A stretch of 62,325 nucleotides of DNA, taken from Burkholderia latens. Lineage in GTDB: Bacteria > Pseudomonadota > Gammaproteobacteria > Burkholderiales > Burkholderiaceae. The notes below the pieces were generated by a model. It was not told the origin of the DNA, ran no database searches, and saw only the letters and a program-made list of their open reading frames with translations. This document shows positions 12,659 to 22,627 of the stretch, piece after piece (position 1 is the stretch's first letter; every line of letters starts with the position of its first letter). The position numbers and the translations under genes were made by a program. The stretch is taken from the NCBI RefSeq assembly GCF_902499045.1, contig NZ_CABVPL010000048.1, positions 1 through 62,325 of the forward strand. Reading direction: 5' to 3'.

Positions 12659-13609
12659 TCAGTGACGCTGGCCGGTCGCGGGCGTGATGCCGGTCGCGAG
12701 TTCCGGCGCGGCGAACAGTTGCGCGACGTCGACGGGATCGAACTCGTAGCGCTGGTTGCAGAACTCGCAGTGGATCTCGACGTGACCGCGCTCGACGATC
12801 ACGCTGTCGACTTCTTCTCGGCCGAGCATGCGCAGCATCGCGCCGACCTTCTCGCGCGAGCACGAGCACAGGAAGCGCGTGCCGGCCGGATCGAAGTGCT
12901 GCACGTTTTCCTGCCAGAAGAGCCGGCGGAACACGACTTCCGGCTCGACCTCGAGCAGTTCCTTCGCGGACAGCGTGCCGCCGAGCGTGCACACGCGCTC
13001 CCAGGTATCGGCGTCGGTCTCCGCGTTGCGCGGCACGATGCCGCCGTCGCCCGGCAGCTTCTGCAGCAGCATGCCGACCGCGCGGTCGCGATCGGCGGCG
13101 AGCCACAGGCGCGTGTCGAGCTGCTCCGAGTGGTGCATGTATTGCTCGAGCACCTGCGCCACCGATTCGAGCGGGCCGTCGACGCCGTTCAGCGGCACGA
13201 TCCCCTGGTACGGCTGCTGGCCCGGCAGTTTCTCGGCCGGATCGAGCGTGATCACGCAACGGCCGTGGCCGCTCGCGTTGACGAGCGACGCGAAGCGCGT
13301 GTCGTCGTCGATCGTCTGCGCGGCGTCGCCGGCGAACTTGGCTGTCGCGCGCATCGACAGGTCCGAGCTGCACTGGACGACCAGCATCTGGACCGGCCCG
13401 TCGCCGAAGATCTGCATGATCAGGGTGCCGTGAAATTTCAGGTTCGCCGACAGCAGCGCGCACGCGGCCATCATCTCGCCGAGCACCGTGCGCACCGGAG
13501 CAGGGTAGTCGCGGCGGGAAAGCACCTCTTGCCACGTGTTGCGCAGCGACACGATTTCGCCGCGCACGGGTGCCGAATTGAACATGAATTTCTGTAACTG
13601 GTCGCTCAC
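12659..13609 (-). CDS. hslO: Redox-regulated chaperone Hsp33
   Basis: Hsp33 is a holdase chaperone switched on by oxidation and unfolding. The start is GTG at 13609 with AAGGAAG just upstream, reading (M)SDQLQKFMFNSAPVRGE; 316 residues. The C-terminal redox switch has four zinc-binding cysteines in CSCSREK and CEFCNQRYEF, the C-x-C ... C-x-x-C pattern of the family. The N-terminal domain carries GDGPVQMLVVQC. It follows the gamma carbonic anhydrase gene on the same strand with a gap of 25 bases, so the two are probably co-transcribed. Confidence 0.95.
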   Translation of the reverse strand: MSDQLQKFMFNSAPVRGEIVSLRNTWQEVLSRRDYPAPVRTVLGEMMAACALLSANLKFHGTLIMQIFGDGPVQMLVVQCSSDLSMRATAKFAGDAAQTIDDDTRFASLVNASGHGRCVITLDPAEKLPGQQPYQGIVPLNGVDGPLESVAQVLEQYMHHSEQLDTRLWLAADRDRAVGMLLQKLPGDGGIVPRNAETDADTWERVCTLGGTLSAKELLEVEPEVVFRRLFWQENVQHFDPAGTRFLCSCSREKVGAMLRMLGREEVDSVIVERGHVEIHCEFCNQRYEFDPVDVAQLFAAPELATGITPATGQRH

Positions 13610-13634
13610 TCTTCTTCCTTGAAATCCGCGCGAA

Positions 13635-14159
13635 TCACCCGATCCGCACGAGTTGCTCCTTGAAATGCGCACGCCGCTCGACGTACGTCTTCGCATTTGC
13701 GCGCAGCCGCGCGATGTCGTCAGCCGACAGCTCGCGCACGACTTTCGCCGGCGCGCCGAGAATCAGCGAATTGTCCGGGAACGTCTTGCCTTCCGTCACG
13801 ACCGCGCCGGCACCGACCAGACAGTTGCGGCCGATCACCGCACCATTCAAGACCACCGCCTGAATTCCGATCAGCGACCCTTCGCCGATCGTGCAGCCGT
13901 GCAGCATCGCCTGGTGCCCGATCGTCACGTTTTCGGCAATCGTCAGTGGAAAGCCGGGGTCCGTGTGCAGGACCGCGCCTTCCTGGACGTTGCTGCCGGC
14001 GCCGACCGTGATCGTCTCGTTGTCGCCGCGAATCGTCGCGCCGAACCATACGCTCGCGTTCTCGTCGAGCACGACCTTGCCGATGATGGCCGCCGTATCG
14101 GCGACGAACACGCTTTCGTGGATCGTCGGGGCCGTATCGCCCAGTTTGTAGATCGTCAC
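13635..14159 (-). CDS. Gamma-class carbonic anhydrase family protein
   Basis: The 174-residue protein is a left-handed beta-helix hexapeptide protein of the gamma carbonic anhydrase (YrdA/CaiE/PaaY-like) group. Three likely metal-binding histidines are visible in VLHTD and GHQAMLHGC, with WFGATIRGDNE before them and LGAPAKVVREL after. The start is GTG at 14159 with AGGAG upstream, which gives the normal YrdA length. Catalytic activity is often undetected in YrdA-type proteins, so the true role is uncertain. It heads a unit with hslO. Confidence 0.9.
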   Translation of the reverse strand: MTIYKLGDTAPTIHESVFVADTAAIIGKVVLDENASVWFGATIRGDNETITVGAGSNVQEGAVLHTDPGFPLTIAENVTIGHQAMLHGCTIGEGSLIGIQAVVLNGAVIGRNCLVGAGAVVTEGKTFPDNSLILGAPAKVVRELSADDIARLRANAKTYVERRAHFKEQLVRIG

Positions 14160-14192
14160 GGAGTCTCCTGGTCTCTTCGATGATGGGCGCCG

Positions 14193-14198
14193 GTAGAA
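14193..14198 (+). promoter_or_regulatory. Candidate -10 box for the DUF455 gene
   Basis: TAGAAT on the plus strand, about 100 bases before the ATG at 14302. It lies left of the minus-strand box at 14246-14251, so the two leaders would overlap by roughly 30-40 bases. Confidence 0.4.
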
Positions 14199-14245
14199 TG
14201 GCGCGTCTGGCGTGCCGCGCGCATTGCGTCGCGGCGCAAGCGCAT

Positions 14246-14251
14246 ATTGTA
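14246..14251 (-). promoter_or_regulatory. Candidate -10 box for gamma carbonic anhydrase-hslO
   Basis: TACAAT on the minus strand, about 90 bases upstream of the GTG at 14159. Confidence 0.4.
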
Positions 14252-14301
14252 AACCGTCGCGTGCATGCGCTCCTGCGATGCGCGGGGCGGTCCCCCGTTC
14301 G

Positions 14302-15162
14302 ATGAGCATGGAGTCTTCTTCTTTCCCCGCCGCGCCGGTGTGCGTGCGGCGCGGCGCGCTCGACGCGCTGCGGATGTCCGAGCCTGCCGCGAAGGCCGAG
14401 CAGGTACGCGCGCTGTACGACGCATGGCTCGCCGGGCAGGCCGCGATCGCGCCCGCTCTGGCGCTGGACGAGCCGGCCGGCCTGCCGGGCCGGCCGGCGC
14501 GGCCGCCGCTCGTCGAGCCGCGCCAGCTCGAGCGGCGCAGCATGCGTTCGCCTGCGGGGCGGGCCGTGCTGCTGCACGCGCTCGCGCATATCGAATTCAA
14601 CGCGATCAACCTCGCGCTCGACGCAGTGTGGCGCTTCGCCGGGATGCCGGACGCGTTCTACGCGGACTGGCTGAAGGTCGCGGCCGAGGAGGCCTATCAC
14701 TTCACGCTGCTGTCCGACCGGCTCGCGCAAGGGTTCGGGCATGCGTACGGCGATTTCCCCGCGCACGACGGGCTGTGGGAGATGTGCGAGCGGACCAGGG
14801 GCGACGTACTTGCGCGGATGGCGCTCGTGCCGCGCACGCTCGAGGCGCGCGGGCTCGACGCGTCGCCGCCGATCCGCGCGCGGCTTCTGCAGGCCGGCGA
14901 CGACGCGTCCGCGGCGATCCTCGACGTGATCCTGCGCGACGAGATCGGTCACGTCGCGATCGGCAACCGCTGGTTCCGGCATTTGTGCGATTCGGCGGGC
15001 CGCGATCCGGTGCCGACCTACCGTGAGCTCGCGGAGCGATACCATGCGCCGCGACTGCGCGGCCCGTTCAATTTCGACGCGCGTCGCACCGCGGGATTCG
15101 AGCAGGCGGAGCTGGACGAACTTGCCGCGCAGGACGCCGCGAACGGCAAGACGGCGGATTAG
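14302..15162 (+). CDS. DUF455 family ferritin-like protein
   Basis: The protein has 286 residues from the ATG at 14302; 14308 is an equally good alternative. The core shows the di-iron ferritin-like pattern of DUF455: HALAHIEFNAINLALD, AAEEAYHFTLL and RDEIGHVAIGN, supplying Glu and ExxH-type ligands on four helices. The family is related to tRNA hydroxylase MiaE but its function is unproven. No signal peptide is seen. It is divergent from the gamma carbonic anhydrase gene. Confidence 0.85.
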   Translation: MSMESSSFPAAPVCVRRGALDALRMSEPAAKAEQVRALYDAWLAGQAAIAPALALDEPAGLPGRPARPPLVEPRQLERRSMRSPAGRAVLLHALAHIEFNAINLALDAVWRFAGMPDAFYADWLKVAAEEAYHFTLLSDRLAQGFGHAYGDFPAHDGLWEMCERTRGDVLARMALVPRTLEARGLDASPPIRARLLQAGDDASAAILDVILRDEIGHVAIGNRWFRHLCDSAGRDPVPTYRELAERYHAPRLRGPFNFDARRTAGFEQAELDELAAQDAANGKTAD

Positions 15163-15339
15163 GGCGGCCGCCCAGGGCCGATTTCGCTGCGCGCGCGCTC
15201 GGCCGCATGCCGCAAGGCCGTTCGGCGCTGTTCCTGCCTCGTTCCGGCACCACCCGACGCGCCCGCTCCTGATACCGCCGCGTCGCCGCGGCTAGAGAAC
15301 TGCCTCGACGGCCGGCCGCCGGAACGGAAGCACCGCCGC

Positions 15340-15345
15340 TATAAT
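15340..15345 (+). promoter_or_regulatory. -10 box for the alpha/beta hydrolase at 15376
   Basis: TATAAT, 30 bases before the ATG at 15376. No convincing -35 hexamer is visible. Confidence 0.5.
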
Positions 15346-15375
15346 CGAACGACCATTCTTTTTTTGGCGGCTGCA

Positions 15376-16266
15376 ATGAATGCCTCGACTTCTGTTTCCG
15401 ATTTCGTCACGGTGCGCGGCGTGAAGCTGCATGTGCGGCGCTGGGGCCGGCCCGACGCGCCGACGCTGTTCATGCTGCACGGCTGGATGGACGTCGCGGC
15501 GTCGTTCCAGTTCGTCGTGGACGCGCTCGCGGGCGACTGGCAGGTGATCGCGCCCGATGCGCGCGGCTTCGGCCTGTCCGACTGGCCGGTCGCGCGGCAG
15601 GGCGGTGGTCATTACTGGTTTCACGAATACCTCGGCGATCTCGACGCGCTCGTCGATCACTATGCGCCGACCGGTGAAGTCAACCTGATCGGACACAGCA
15701 TGGGTGCGAACGTCGTGTGCCTGTACGCGGGCGCGCGGCCCGAGCGCGTGAGGCGCGTGGTCGACCTCGAAGGATTCGGGCTTGCGCCCGCCAAGGCGGA
15801 GCAGGCGCCGCGCCGGCTGCGCGGCTGGCTCGACGAACTGCGCGAGCCGCCGGTGCTGCGTCCGTACGCATCGCTCGACGACGTCGCGGCGCGGCTGATC
15901 AAGACCAATCCGCGGCTCGCGCCGCGCCGTGCCGCGTTTCTCGCCGCGCACTGGTCGAAGCGCGGCGACGACGGCCAGTACCATCTGCTGGCCGACCCGG
16001 CGCACAAGATGGCGGGGCCGCAGCTGTACCGGCTCGACGAGGTGATGGCCGTTTGGAAACAGGTGCGCGCGAAGGTGCTGCACGTCGAGGCCGTCAATTC
16101 GCCGACGCTCGCGTACCTCGCGGGCGACATTCCGCTGCCGGAGTTCAAGGCCCGCTTCGCCGCGTTCCCGGACTGGCGCGAAAAGCTCGTCGAGGATGCC
16201 GGCCACATGGTCCATCACGATCAGCCGGAGCAGATTGCCGCGCTGATCGAGGCGTTCTGCGCGTAG
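15376..16266 (+). CDS. Alpha/beta hydrolase
   Basis: The 296-residue protein has an alpha/beta-hydrolase fold: HGWMD oxyanion region near residue 36, nucleophile elbow GHSMGAN around residue 109, an acidic residue in the following strands, and the catalytic histidine in EDAGHMVHHDQPE near the C-terminus. It is probably cytoplasmic. The ATG at 15376 is preceded by GGCGG; a TTG four codons earlier is possible. The family resembles generic epoxide-hydrolase or lipase-like enzymes; the substrate cannot be named. Confidence 0.85.
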   Translation: MNASTSVSDFVTVRGVKLHVRRWGRPDAPTLFMLHGWMDVAASFQFVVDALAGDWQVIAPDARGFGLSDWPVARQGGGHYWFHEYLGDLDALVDHYAPTGEVNLIGHSMGANVVCLYAGARPERVRRVVDLEGFGLAPAKAEQAPRRLRGWLDELREPPVLRPYASLDDVAARLIKTNPRLAPRRAAFLAAHWSKRGDDGQYHLLADPAHKMAGPQLYRLDEVMAVWKQVRAKVLHVEAVNSPTLAYLAGDIPLPEFKARFAAFPDWREKLVEDAGHMVHHDQPEQIAALIEAFCA

Positions 16267-16345
16267 GCCGGCGGCCGCGGCGCGGCAGGCGGGCGGCGCG
16301 ATTGCCGCATTGCAGTAGAATGAAGCTTCACCTGCCATACCGACA

Positions 16346-17176
16346 ATGAACGCCGATCTCCACTGCCATTCGAATGTTTCCGACGGGTTGCTGTCGCCTG
16401 CCGACGTCGCGCGCCGCGCTCATGCCGGCGGCGTGACCTTGTGGGCGCTGACCGACCACGACGAGATCGGCGGCCAGGCGGCGGCGCGCAGCGAAGCGGA
16501 AGCGCTCGGGATGCGCTACCTGAGCGGCGTCGAGATTTCCGTCACGTGGGCGTCGCGCACCGTGCACGTCGTCGGGCTGAACATCGATCCGTCGAATCCG
16601 GCGCTCGTCGACGGCCTCTATCGCACGCGTCACGGCCGCGCGGCCCGCGCGCAGGCGATCGCCGCGCAGCTCGAGACGCTCGGGATCCCCGGCGCGTACG
16701 AAGGCGCGCTGAAGTACGTTTCGAATCCCGACCTGATCTCGCGCACGCACTTCGCGCGTTTCCTGGTCGAGAACGGCCACGCTGCATCCACGTCGGACGT
16801 GTTCGATCGCCTCCTCGGCGACGGCAAGCCCGGTTTCGTTCCGCACCGCTGGGCGACGCTGCCGGACGCCGTCGGCTGGATCCGCGCGGCCGGCGGCGAG
16901 GCCGTGATCGCGCACCCGGGCCGCTATCGCTATACGCCGGTCGAATTCGATGCGTTCTTCGGCGAGTTCATCGATCTCGGCGGCCGCGCGATCGAAGTCA
17001 TCACGGGCAGCCATACGCCCGACCAGTACCGCGAATACGCGGACGTCGCGCGCCGCTTCGGCTTCGAAGTGTCGCGCGGCTCGGATTTCCATGCGCCGGG
17101 CGAGGGCCGCATCGAGCTCGGCAGCCTGCCGCCGTTGCCGCCCGACCTGAAACCGGTCTGGGAGCGCTGGCTCTGA
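16346..17176 (+). CDS. PHP-domain phosphoesterase (YciV / RNase AM-like)
   Basis: The 276-residue protein is a PHP domain over nearly its whole length. Metal-binding motifs are DLHCHSNVSDG at the start, LTDHDEIGG, EISVTW, IAHPGRY, and GSDFHAPGE near the end. This matches the YciV/TrpH group, which includes 3',5'-nucleotide bisphosphate phosphatases and the 5'-3' exoribonuclease RNase AM that trims rRNA 5' ends. A TAGAAT box lies 25 bases upstream of the ATG. The YciO-type gene follows, and this yciV-yciO pairing is known in other proteobacteria. Confidence 0.88.
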   Translation: MNADLHCHSNVSDGLLSPADVARRAHAGGVTLWALTDHDEIGGQAAARSEAEALGMRYLSGVEISVTWASRTVHVVGLNIDPSNPALVDGLYRTRHGRAARAQAIAAQLETLGIPGAYEGALKYVSNPDLISRTHFARFLVENGHAASTSDVFDRLLGDGKPGFVPHRWATLPDAVGWIRAAGGEAVIAHPGRYRYTPVEFDAFFGEFIDLGGRAIEVITGSHTPDQYREYADVARRFGFEVSRGSDFHAPGEGRIELGSLPPLPPDLKPVWERWL

Positions 17177-17248
17177 CGCGCCGCGTGCGCCGGCCGTTCG
17201 CGTCGGCGCCCGCGTGCGCATCCGACTTCCCCTTCTTTACGTGCCTTC

Positions 17249-17881
17249 ATGTCCCAGTTCTTCAGGATCCATCCGGATAATCCGCAGCCGCGCCTGATCA
17301 AGCAGGCCGCCGACATCGTCAGCAAGGGCGGCGTGATCGCGATGCCGACCGATTCGAGCTACGCGCTCGCGTGCCACCTCGACGACAAGGACGCGGTCGA
17401 GCGCGTGCGCCGCATTCGCGGCCTCGACGAGAAGCAGCACCTGTCGCTGCTCGTGCGCGACCTGTCGGAACTCGCGAACTTCGCGATGGTGGACAACCGC
17501 CAGTTCCGGCAGATCAAGTCGGTAACGCCGGGTCCGTACGTGTTCATCCTGCAGGCGACGAAAGAGGTGCCGCGCCGGCTGTCGCACCCGTCGCGCAAGA
17601 CGATCGGGCTGCGCGTGCCCGATCACGCGATCACGCTCGCGCTGCTCGAATCGCTCGGTCAGCCGCTGCTCGGCACGACGCTGATCCTGCCGGAGGACGA
17701 CGAGCCGCTGAACGATCCGGAGGAGATCCGCGCGCGCCTCGAGAAGCAGGTCGATCTCGTGATCGACGGCGGCGCGTGTCCGCGCGAGCCGTCGACGGTG
17801 ATCGACCTGACGGGGGACGAACCGCAGCTCGTGCGCGCGGGGCGCGGCGCGCTCGAACCGTTCGGGTTGTCGGTTGCGTAA
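17249..17881 (+). CDS. YciO-type threonylcarbamoyl-AMP synthase family protein
   Basis: The 210-residue protein belongs to the Sua5/YciO/YrdC fold that binds threonine and ATP. The N-terminal part shows GGVIAMPTDSSYALAC, with the typical KxR region KQHLSLLVRDLSELANFA after it, and a late SRKTIGLRVPDH. The combination and length indicate YciO rather than the tRNA t6A enzyme TsaC, so its role in t6A synthesis is not assured. It sits 72 bases after the PHP gene and 45 bases before the M50 protease gene. Confidence 0.88.
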   Translation: MSQFFRIHPDNPQPRLIKQAADIVSKGGVIAMPTDSSYALACHLDDKDAVERVRRIRGLDEKQHLSLLVRDLSELANFAMVDNRQFRQIKSVTPGPYVFILQATKEVPRRLSHPSRKTIGLRVPDHAITLALLESLGQPLLGTTLILPEDDEPLNDPEEIRARLEKQVDLVIDGGACPREPSTVIDLTGDEPQLVRAGRGALEPFGLSVA

Positions 17882-17912
17882 GCGCCGTTCATTTTTGCGC
17901 GAGTGCGCTTGT

Positions 17913-17918
17913 TACAAT
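17913..17918 (+). promoter_or_regulatory. Candidate -10 box directly before the M50 protease start
   Basis: TACAAT ends 8 bases before the ATG at 17927. A start near 17925 would leave a leader of about two bases, and no Shine-Dalgarno motif is visible before this ATG. Confidence 0.4.
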
Positions 17919-17926
17919 AGCGCGAT

Positions 17927-18589
17927 ATGGATGCTTCCCTGATACAGACCATCGCCGTCTACGCGCTGCCCGTGATCTTCGCGATCACGCTGCACGAGGC
18001 CGCGCATGGCTATGCCGCGCGCCTGCTCGGCGACAACACCGCGTACATGATGGGACGCGTGTCGTTCAATCCGATGCGCCACATCGACCCGCTCGGCACG
18101 ATCGCGATTCCGCTCGCGATGTATTTCCTGACCGGCGGAGCGTTCCTGTTCGGCTATGCGAAGCCGGTGCCGGTGTCGTTCGGCAACCTGCGGGATCCGC
18201 GCTGGGGCAGCTTGTGGGTGTCGCTCGCCGGTCCGGCCTGCAACTTCGTGCAGGCGCTGGTGTGGGGCGTGCTGACCATCGTGCTGCCCGTCGTCGGCAT
18301 CGACGAACCGTTCTTCACGCGAATGGCCTATGCGGGCGTCAGCGCGAATCTGGTGCTCGGCGTGCTGAACCTGTTTCCGCTGCCGCCGCTCGACGGCGGC
18401 CGCATCCTGGCGGCGCTGCTGCCGCCGAAGCAATCGATCGCGCTGTCGCGCATCGAGCCGTACGGTTTCATCATCGTCCTCGTGCTGGTCGCGACGGGCG
18501 TGCTGACGAACTTCTGGCTGCGCCCGCTCGTGAACGCCGCGGCCGGCGTGCTGAGCGCCATCCTGTCTCCCTTCGCCTCGCTTTTCTAA
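17927..18589 (+). CDS. Site-2 protease family (M50) membrane metalloprotease
   Basis: The 220-residue protein has about five or six membrane helices. The zinc motif HEAAHG (H23, E24, H27) lies in the first helix, and NLFPLPPLDGGRI with the third ligand aspartate lies near residue 155, the standard M50 arrangement without a PDZ domain. The short form resembles YwhC-type proteases of unknown substrate. No Shine-Dalgarno sequence precedes the ATG and a TACAAT box sits right before it. trpS starts eight bases after its stop. Confidence 0.9.
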   Translation: MDASLIQTIAVYALPVIFAITLHEAAHGYAARLLGDNTAYMMGRVSFNPMRHIDPLGTIAIPLAMYFLTGGAFLFGYAKPVPVSFGNLRDPRWGSLWVSLAGPACNFVQALVWGVLTIVLPVVGIDEPFFTRMAYAGVSANLVLGVLNLFPLPPLDGGRILAALLPPKQSIALSRIEPYGFIIVLVLVATGVLTNFWLRPLVNAAAGVLSAILSPFASLF

Positions 18590-18597
18590 CGACAATC

Positions 18598-19800
<1,203 letters not shown>

Positions 19801-19810
19801 GCCCGGCTAC

Positions 19811-20413
19811 ATGCGCGAACCTGTCATTGCCGCCGCGGGCGGCCACGTCGCCCAAGCCGAACCGTCGCGCTGGGTTGCGCGCTGGTCGACGCTCGTTCCG
19901 GCGGGCGGCGCGGTGCTCGACGTCGCCGCGGGCGGCGGCCGCCATGCGCGCTGGTTCGCGTCGCACGGGCATCCGGTCGTCGCGCTCGATCGCGATCCAG
20001 CCGCGCTCGGCGCATTGCGCGCGATCCCCGGCGTCGATGCGCGCGAAGCGGATCTGGAGGGCGCGCCGTGGCCGCTCCCGGCCGGCGCATTGTTCGCGGC
20101 CGTGATCGTTACCCATTATCTGCATCGCCCGCTCTGGCCCCATCTGCTCGACGCGGTGGCCCCGGGCGGCGTGCTGATCTACGAAACCTTCGCGCAAGGA
20201 AACGAAACGGTCGGCAAACCGTCCAATCCCGCGTTCCTGCTCGCCCCGGGCGAGCTGCTGGACGCGGTGCGCGGCCATCTCCGGGTGGTCGCTTACGAGG
20301 ACGGATTCGTCGCCGCGCCGCGCGAGGCGTTCGTGCAGCGCATCTGCGCGGTACGCGAGGGCGCGACCCCGGCGGCGGGGGCGGGAATTCCACGTTACGA
20401 ACTGCCCGGCTAA
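19811..20413 (+). CDS. Class I SAM-dependent methyltransferase
   Basis: The 200-residue protein shows a SAM-binding Rossmann core: [16 protein letters not shown] (motif I) near residue 36, [11 protein letters not shown] (motif II acidic end), and a later [15 protein letters not shown]. The target is unknown; the length and sequence resemble small TehB/UbiE-like methyltransferases. It starts 10 bases after the trpS stop, so it is probably co-transcribed with trpS, and its 3' end carries the likely -10 box of dapA just downstream. Confidence 0.85.
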   Translation: MREPVIAAAGGHVAQAEPSRWVARWSTLVPAGGAVLDVAAGGGRHARWFASHGHPVVALDRDPAALGALRAIPGVDAREADLEGAPWPLPAGALFAAVIVTHYLHRPLWPHLLDAVAPGGVLIYETFAQGNETVGKPSNPAFLLAPGELLDAVRGHLRVVAYEDGFVAAPREAFVQRICAVREGATPAAGAGIPRYELPG

Positions 20414-20418
20414 TCCGC

Positions 20419-20424
20419 TACAAT
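20419..20424 (+). promoter_or_regulatory. Candidate -10 box for dapA
   Basis: TACAAT, 37 bases before the dapA ATG, with TTACGA 18 bases upstream as a weak -35. Confidence 0.45.
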
Positions 20425-20460
20425 CTCAACGTTTACCGGTACATCAATCAATCGCGTTTC

Positions 20461-21366
20461 ATGGCTAACGGCACCCAAGGCGGCATTCAAATCCGCGGCA
20501 GCATCCCCGCGATCGTCACTCCGATGCTCGAAGACGGCAGTCTCGACCTGCCGGCGTTTCGCAAACTGATCGACTGGCACATCGAGGAAGGCACCGACGC
20601 GCTCGTCGTGGTCGGCACGAGCGGCGAGTCGGCAACGCTCAACGTCGAAGAGCACATCCTGATGATCCGCACGGCCGTGGAGCATGCGGCGAAGCGCATC
20701 CCGATCATCGCGGGCGCCGGCGGCAATTCGACCGCCGAGGCGATCGAGCTGTCCAAGCACGCGAAGGCTGTCGGCGCCGACGCGACGCTGCAGGTCGTGC
20801 CGTACTACAACAAGCCCACGCAGGAAGGGATGTACCGTCACTTCAAGGCGATCGCGGAAGCGGTCGACCTCCCGGTGATCCTGTACAACGTGCCGGGCCG
20901 CACGGTCGCGGACATGACGCACGAGACGACGCTGCGCCTCGCGCAGGTGCCGGGCATCATCGGCGTGAAGGAAGCGACCGGCAACATCGATCGCGCCGCA
21001 CACCTGATCAAGGCGGCCCCGAAGCACTTCGCGATCTACAGCGGCGACGATCCGACCGCGATCGCGCTGATGCTGCTCGGCGGCCACGGCAACATCTCGG
21101 TGACGGCGAACGTCGCGCCGCGCGCGATGAGCGATCTGTGCCGCGCCGCGCTGGCGGGCGACGTCGCAACGGCGCGCGCGCTGCACATGAAGCTGCTGTC
21201 GCTGCACAAGAACCTGTTCATCGAGGCGAATCCGATTCCGGTGAAATGGGCGCTGCAGGCGATGGGCAAGATGCAGGGCGGCATCCGCCTGCCGCTCACG
21301 CCGCTCGACGAGCGTTGCCACGATGCCGTGCGTTCGGCTCTCGTCGAGGCCGGCGTTCTCGCCTGA
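20461..21366 (+). CDS. dapA: 4-hydroxy-tetrahydrodipicolinate synthase
   Basis: DapA condenses pyruvate with aspartate semialdehyde, the first committed step of diaminopimelate and lysine synthesis. The 301-residue TIM barrel shows [30 protein letters not shown], and the Schiff-base lysine K170 in GVKEATGN. The family usually has about 292 residues; the extra residues are at the N-terminus. bamC follows, the dapA-bamC order known from E. coli (dapA-nlpB). The pathway partner aspartokinase (lysC) is 22 kb away in this window. Confidence 0.97.
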   Translation: MANGTQGGIQIRGSIPAIVTPMLEDGSLDLPAFRKLIDWHIEEGTDALVVVGTSGESATLNVEEHILMIRTAVEHAAKRIPIIAGAGGNSTAEAIELSKHAKAVGADATLQVVPYYNKPTQEGMYRHFKAIAEAVDLPVILYNVPGRTVADMTHETTLRLAQVPGIIGVKEATGNIDRAAHLIKAAPKHFAIYSGDDPTAIALMLLGGHGNISVTANVAPRAMSDLCRAALAGDVATARALHMKLLSLHKNLFIEANPIPVKWALQAMGKMQGGIRLPLTPLDERCHDAVRSALVEAGVLA

Positions 21367-21477
21367 TGCCCAGGCGGCCGCGTCCTGCGGCCGCCGGCTC
21401 GACCCCTCATCAACCCGCACCGGCCGGCTCCGTCCGGCGCCGCTCCTGACGAGCGTTCTAGCAAGACGAAGGATTTC

Positions 21478-22623
21478 ATGAAACGTTTCGCCTTTTCCTC
21501 TCGCGCCATCCAGGTCTCGGTGGTGGCGCTGGCGCTGGGCGCGCTCGCCGGCTGCGATACGCTGAACGATTACCTGGCTCCCGACAGGGTCAACTACAAG
21601 AACACCGGTTCGGCGCCGCCGCTCGCGGTGCCGAGCGACCTGAAGCCGGTGCCGACGACGCAGCAGTTCGTTGCGCCGCCGAGCAACGCCGGCCTCGGCA
21701 CGCTGCCGCCGCGGGCGACGACGGCCGCGGGCAATGCGACCGACGGCGTACCGAGCGCGCAGGATCCGCTCGGCATGCACATCGAGCGCGACGGCGATCG
21801 CCGTTGGCTCGTCGTCGACGGCCGCACCCCCGAGCAGCTGTGGCCGATCCTGAAGGAGTTCTGGCAGGAGAACGGCTTCTCGCTGAAGACCGACGCGCCG
21901 TCGACCGGCATCATGGCCACCGACTGGGCCGAGAACCGCGCGAACATTCCGGACGACTGGTTCCGCCGCACGATCGGCAAGGTCATCGACTTCGCGTACT
22001 CGTCGGGCACGCGCGACCGCTTCCGTACGCTCGTGAACCGTACGCCGGACGGCAACACCGACATCTCCATCACGCACAGCGCGATGGAGGAGATGATGGT
22101 CGGTCCGCAGGGCGGCACGTCGTCGCGCTGGGAAGAGCGTCCGCGCAACCCGGTGCTCGAGGCCGTGTTCCTGTCGAAGCTGATGCAGAAGTTCGGCCTG
22201 AGCGATGCGCAGGCGAAGCAACTGCTGACCGATGCGCGTCCCGCGACGGCACCGGCGCAAGTCCGCGACACGAGCGGCGGCGCCGCGACGCTGCAACTGG
22301 CCGAATCGTTCGACCGCGCGTGGCTGCGCGTCGGTCTCGCGCTCGACCGCACCAACTTCGCGGTCGACAACCGCGACCGCGAGAAGGGCCTGTACACGGT
22401 TCGTTACGCGAACACGATGGAAGAGCTGAAGCGCGACGGCCTGTTCGGCAAGCTGTTCTACGGCGGCCCGTCGGCGGCCAAGCCGGGCAAGGAATATCTG
22501 GTCAACGTGCGCGCGCAGGGCAACGGCAGCACGCAGGTCGCGGTGGTCGACGCGAACGGCCAGGTCGACAACTCGTCGGACGCGCAGCGAATCATTTCGC
22601 TGCTGCACGCGCAACTGAACTGA
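21478..22623 (+). CDS. bamC: Outer membrane assembly lipoprotein BamC
   Basis: BamC is a lipoprotein subunit of the BAM complex that inserts outer-membrane beta-barrel proteins. The 381-residue sequence starts with a signal peptide and lipobox (LGALAGC, C26), then the extended N-terminal segment that binds BamD (NDYLAPDRVNYKN and following), and two helix-grip domains (about 110-210 and 265-380). Position after dapA supports the assignment. Older annotations call it NlpB. Confidence 0.9.
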   Translation: MKRFAFSSRAIQVSVVALALGALAGCDTLNDYLAPDRVNYKNTGSAPPLAVPSDLKPVPTTQQFVAPPSNAGLGTLPPRATTAAGNATDGVPSAQDPLGMHIERDGDRRWLVVDGRTPEQLWPILKEFWQENGFSLKTDAPSTGIMATDWAENRANIPDDWFRRTIGKVIDFAYSSGTRDRFRTLVNRTPDGNTDISITHSAMEEMMVGPQGGTSSRWEERPRNPVLEAVFLSKLMQKFGLSDAQAKQLLTDARPATAPAQVRDTSGGAATLQLAESFDRAWLRVGLALDRTNFAVDNRDREKGLYTVRYANTMEELKRDGLFGKLFYGGPSAAKPGKEYLVNVRAQGNGSTQVAVVDANGQVDNSSDAQRIISLLHAQLN

Positions 22624-22627
22624 TCGC

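Noticed and set aside
17371-18597. In-frame extension upstream of trpS
   Set aside because: It covers the YciO-type and M50 genes in the wrong frame; TrpRS similarity starts at 18598.
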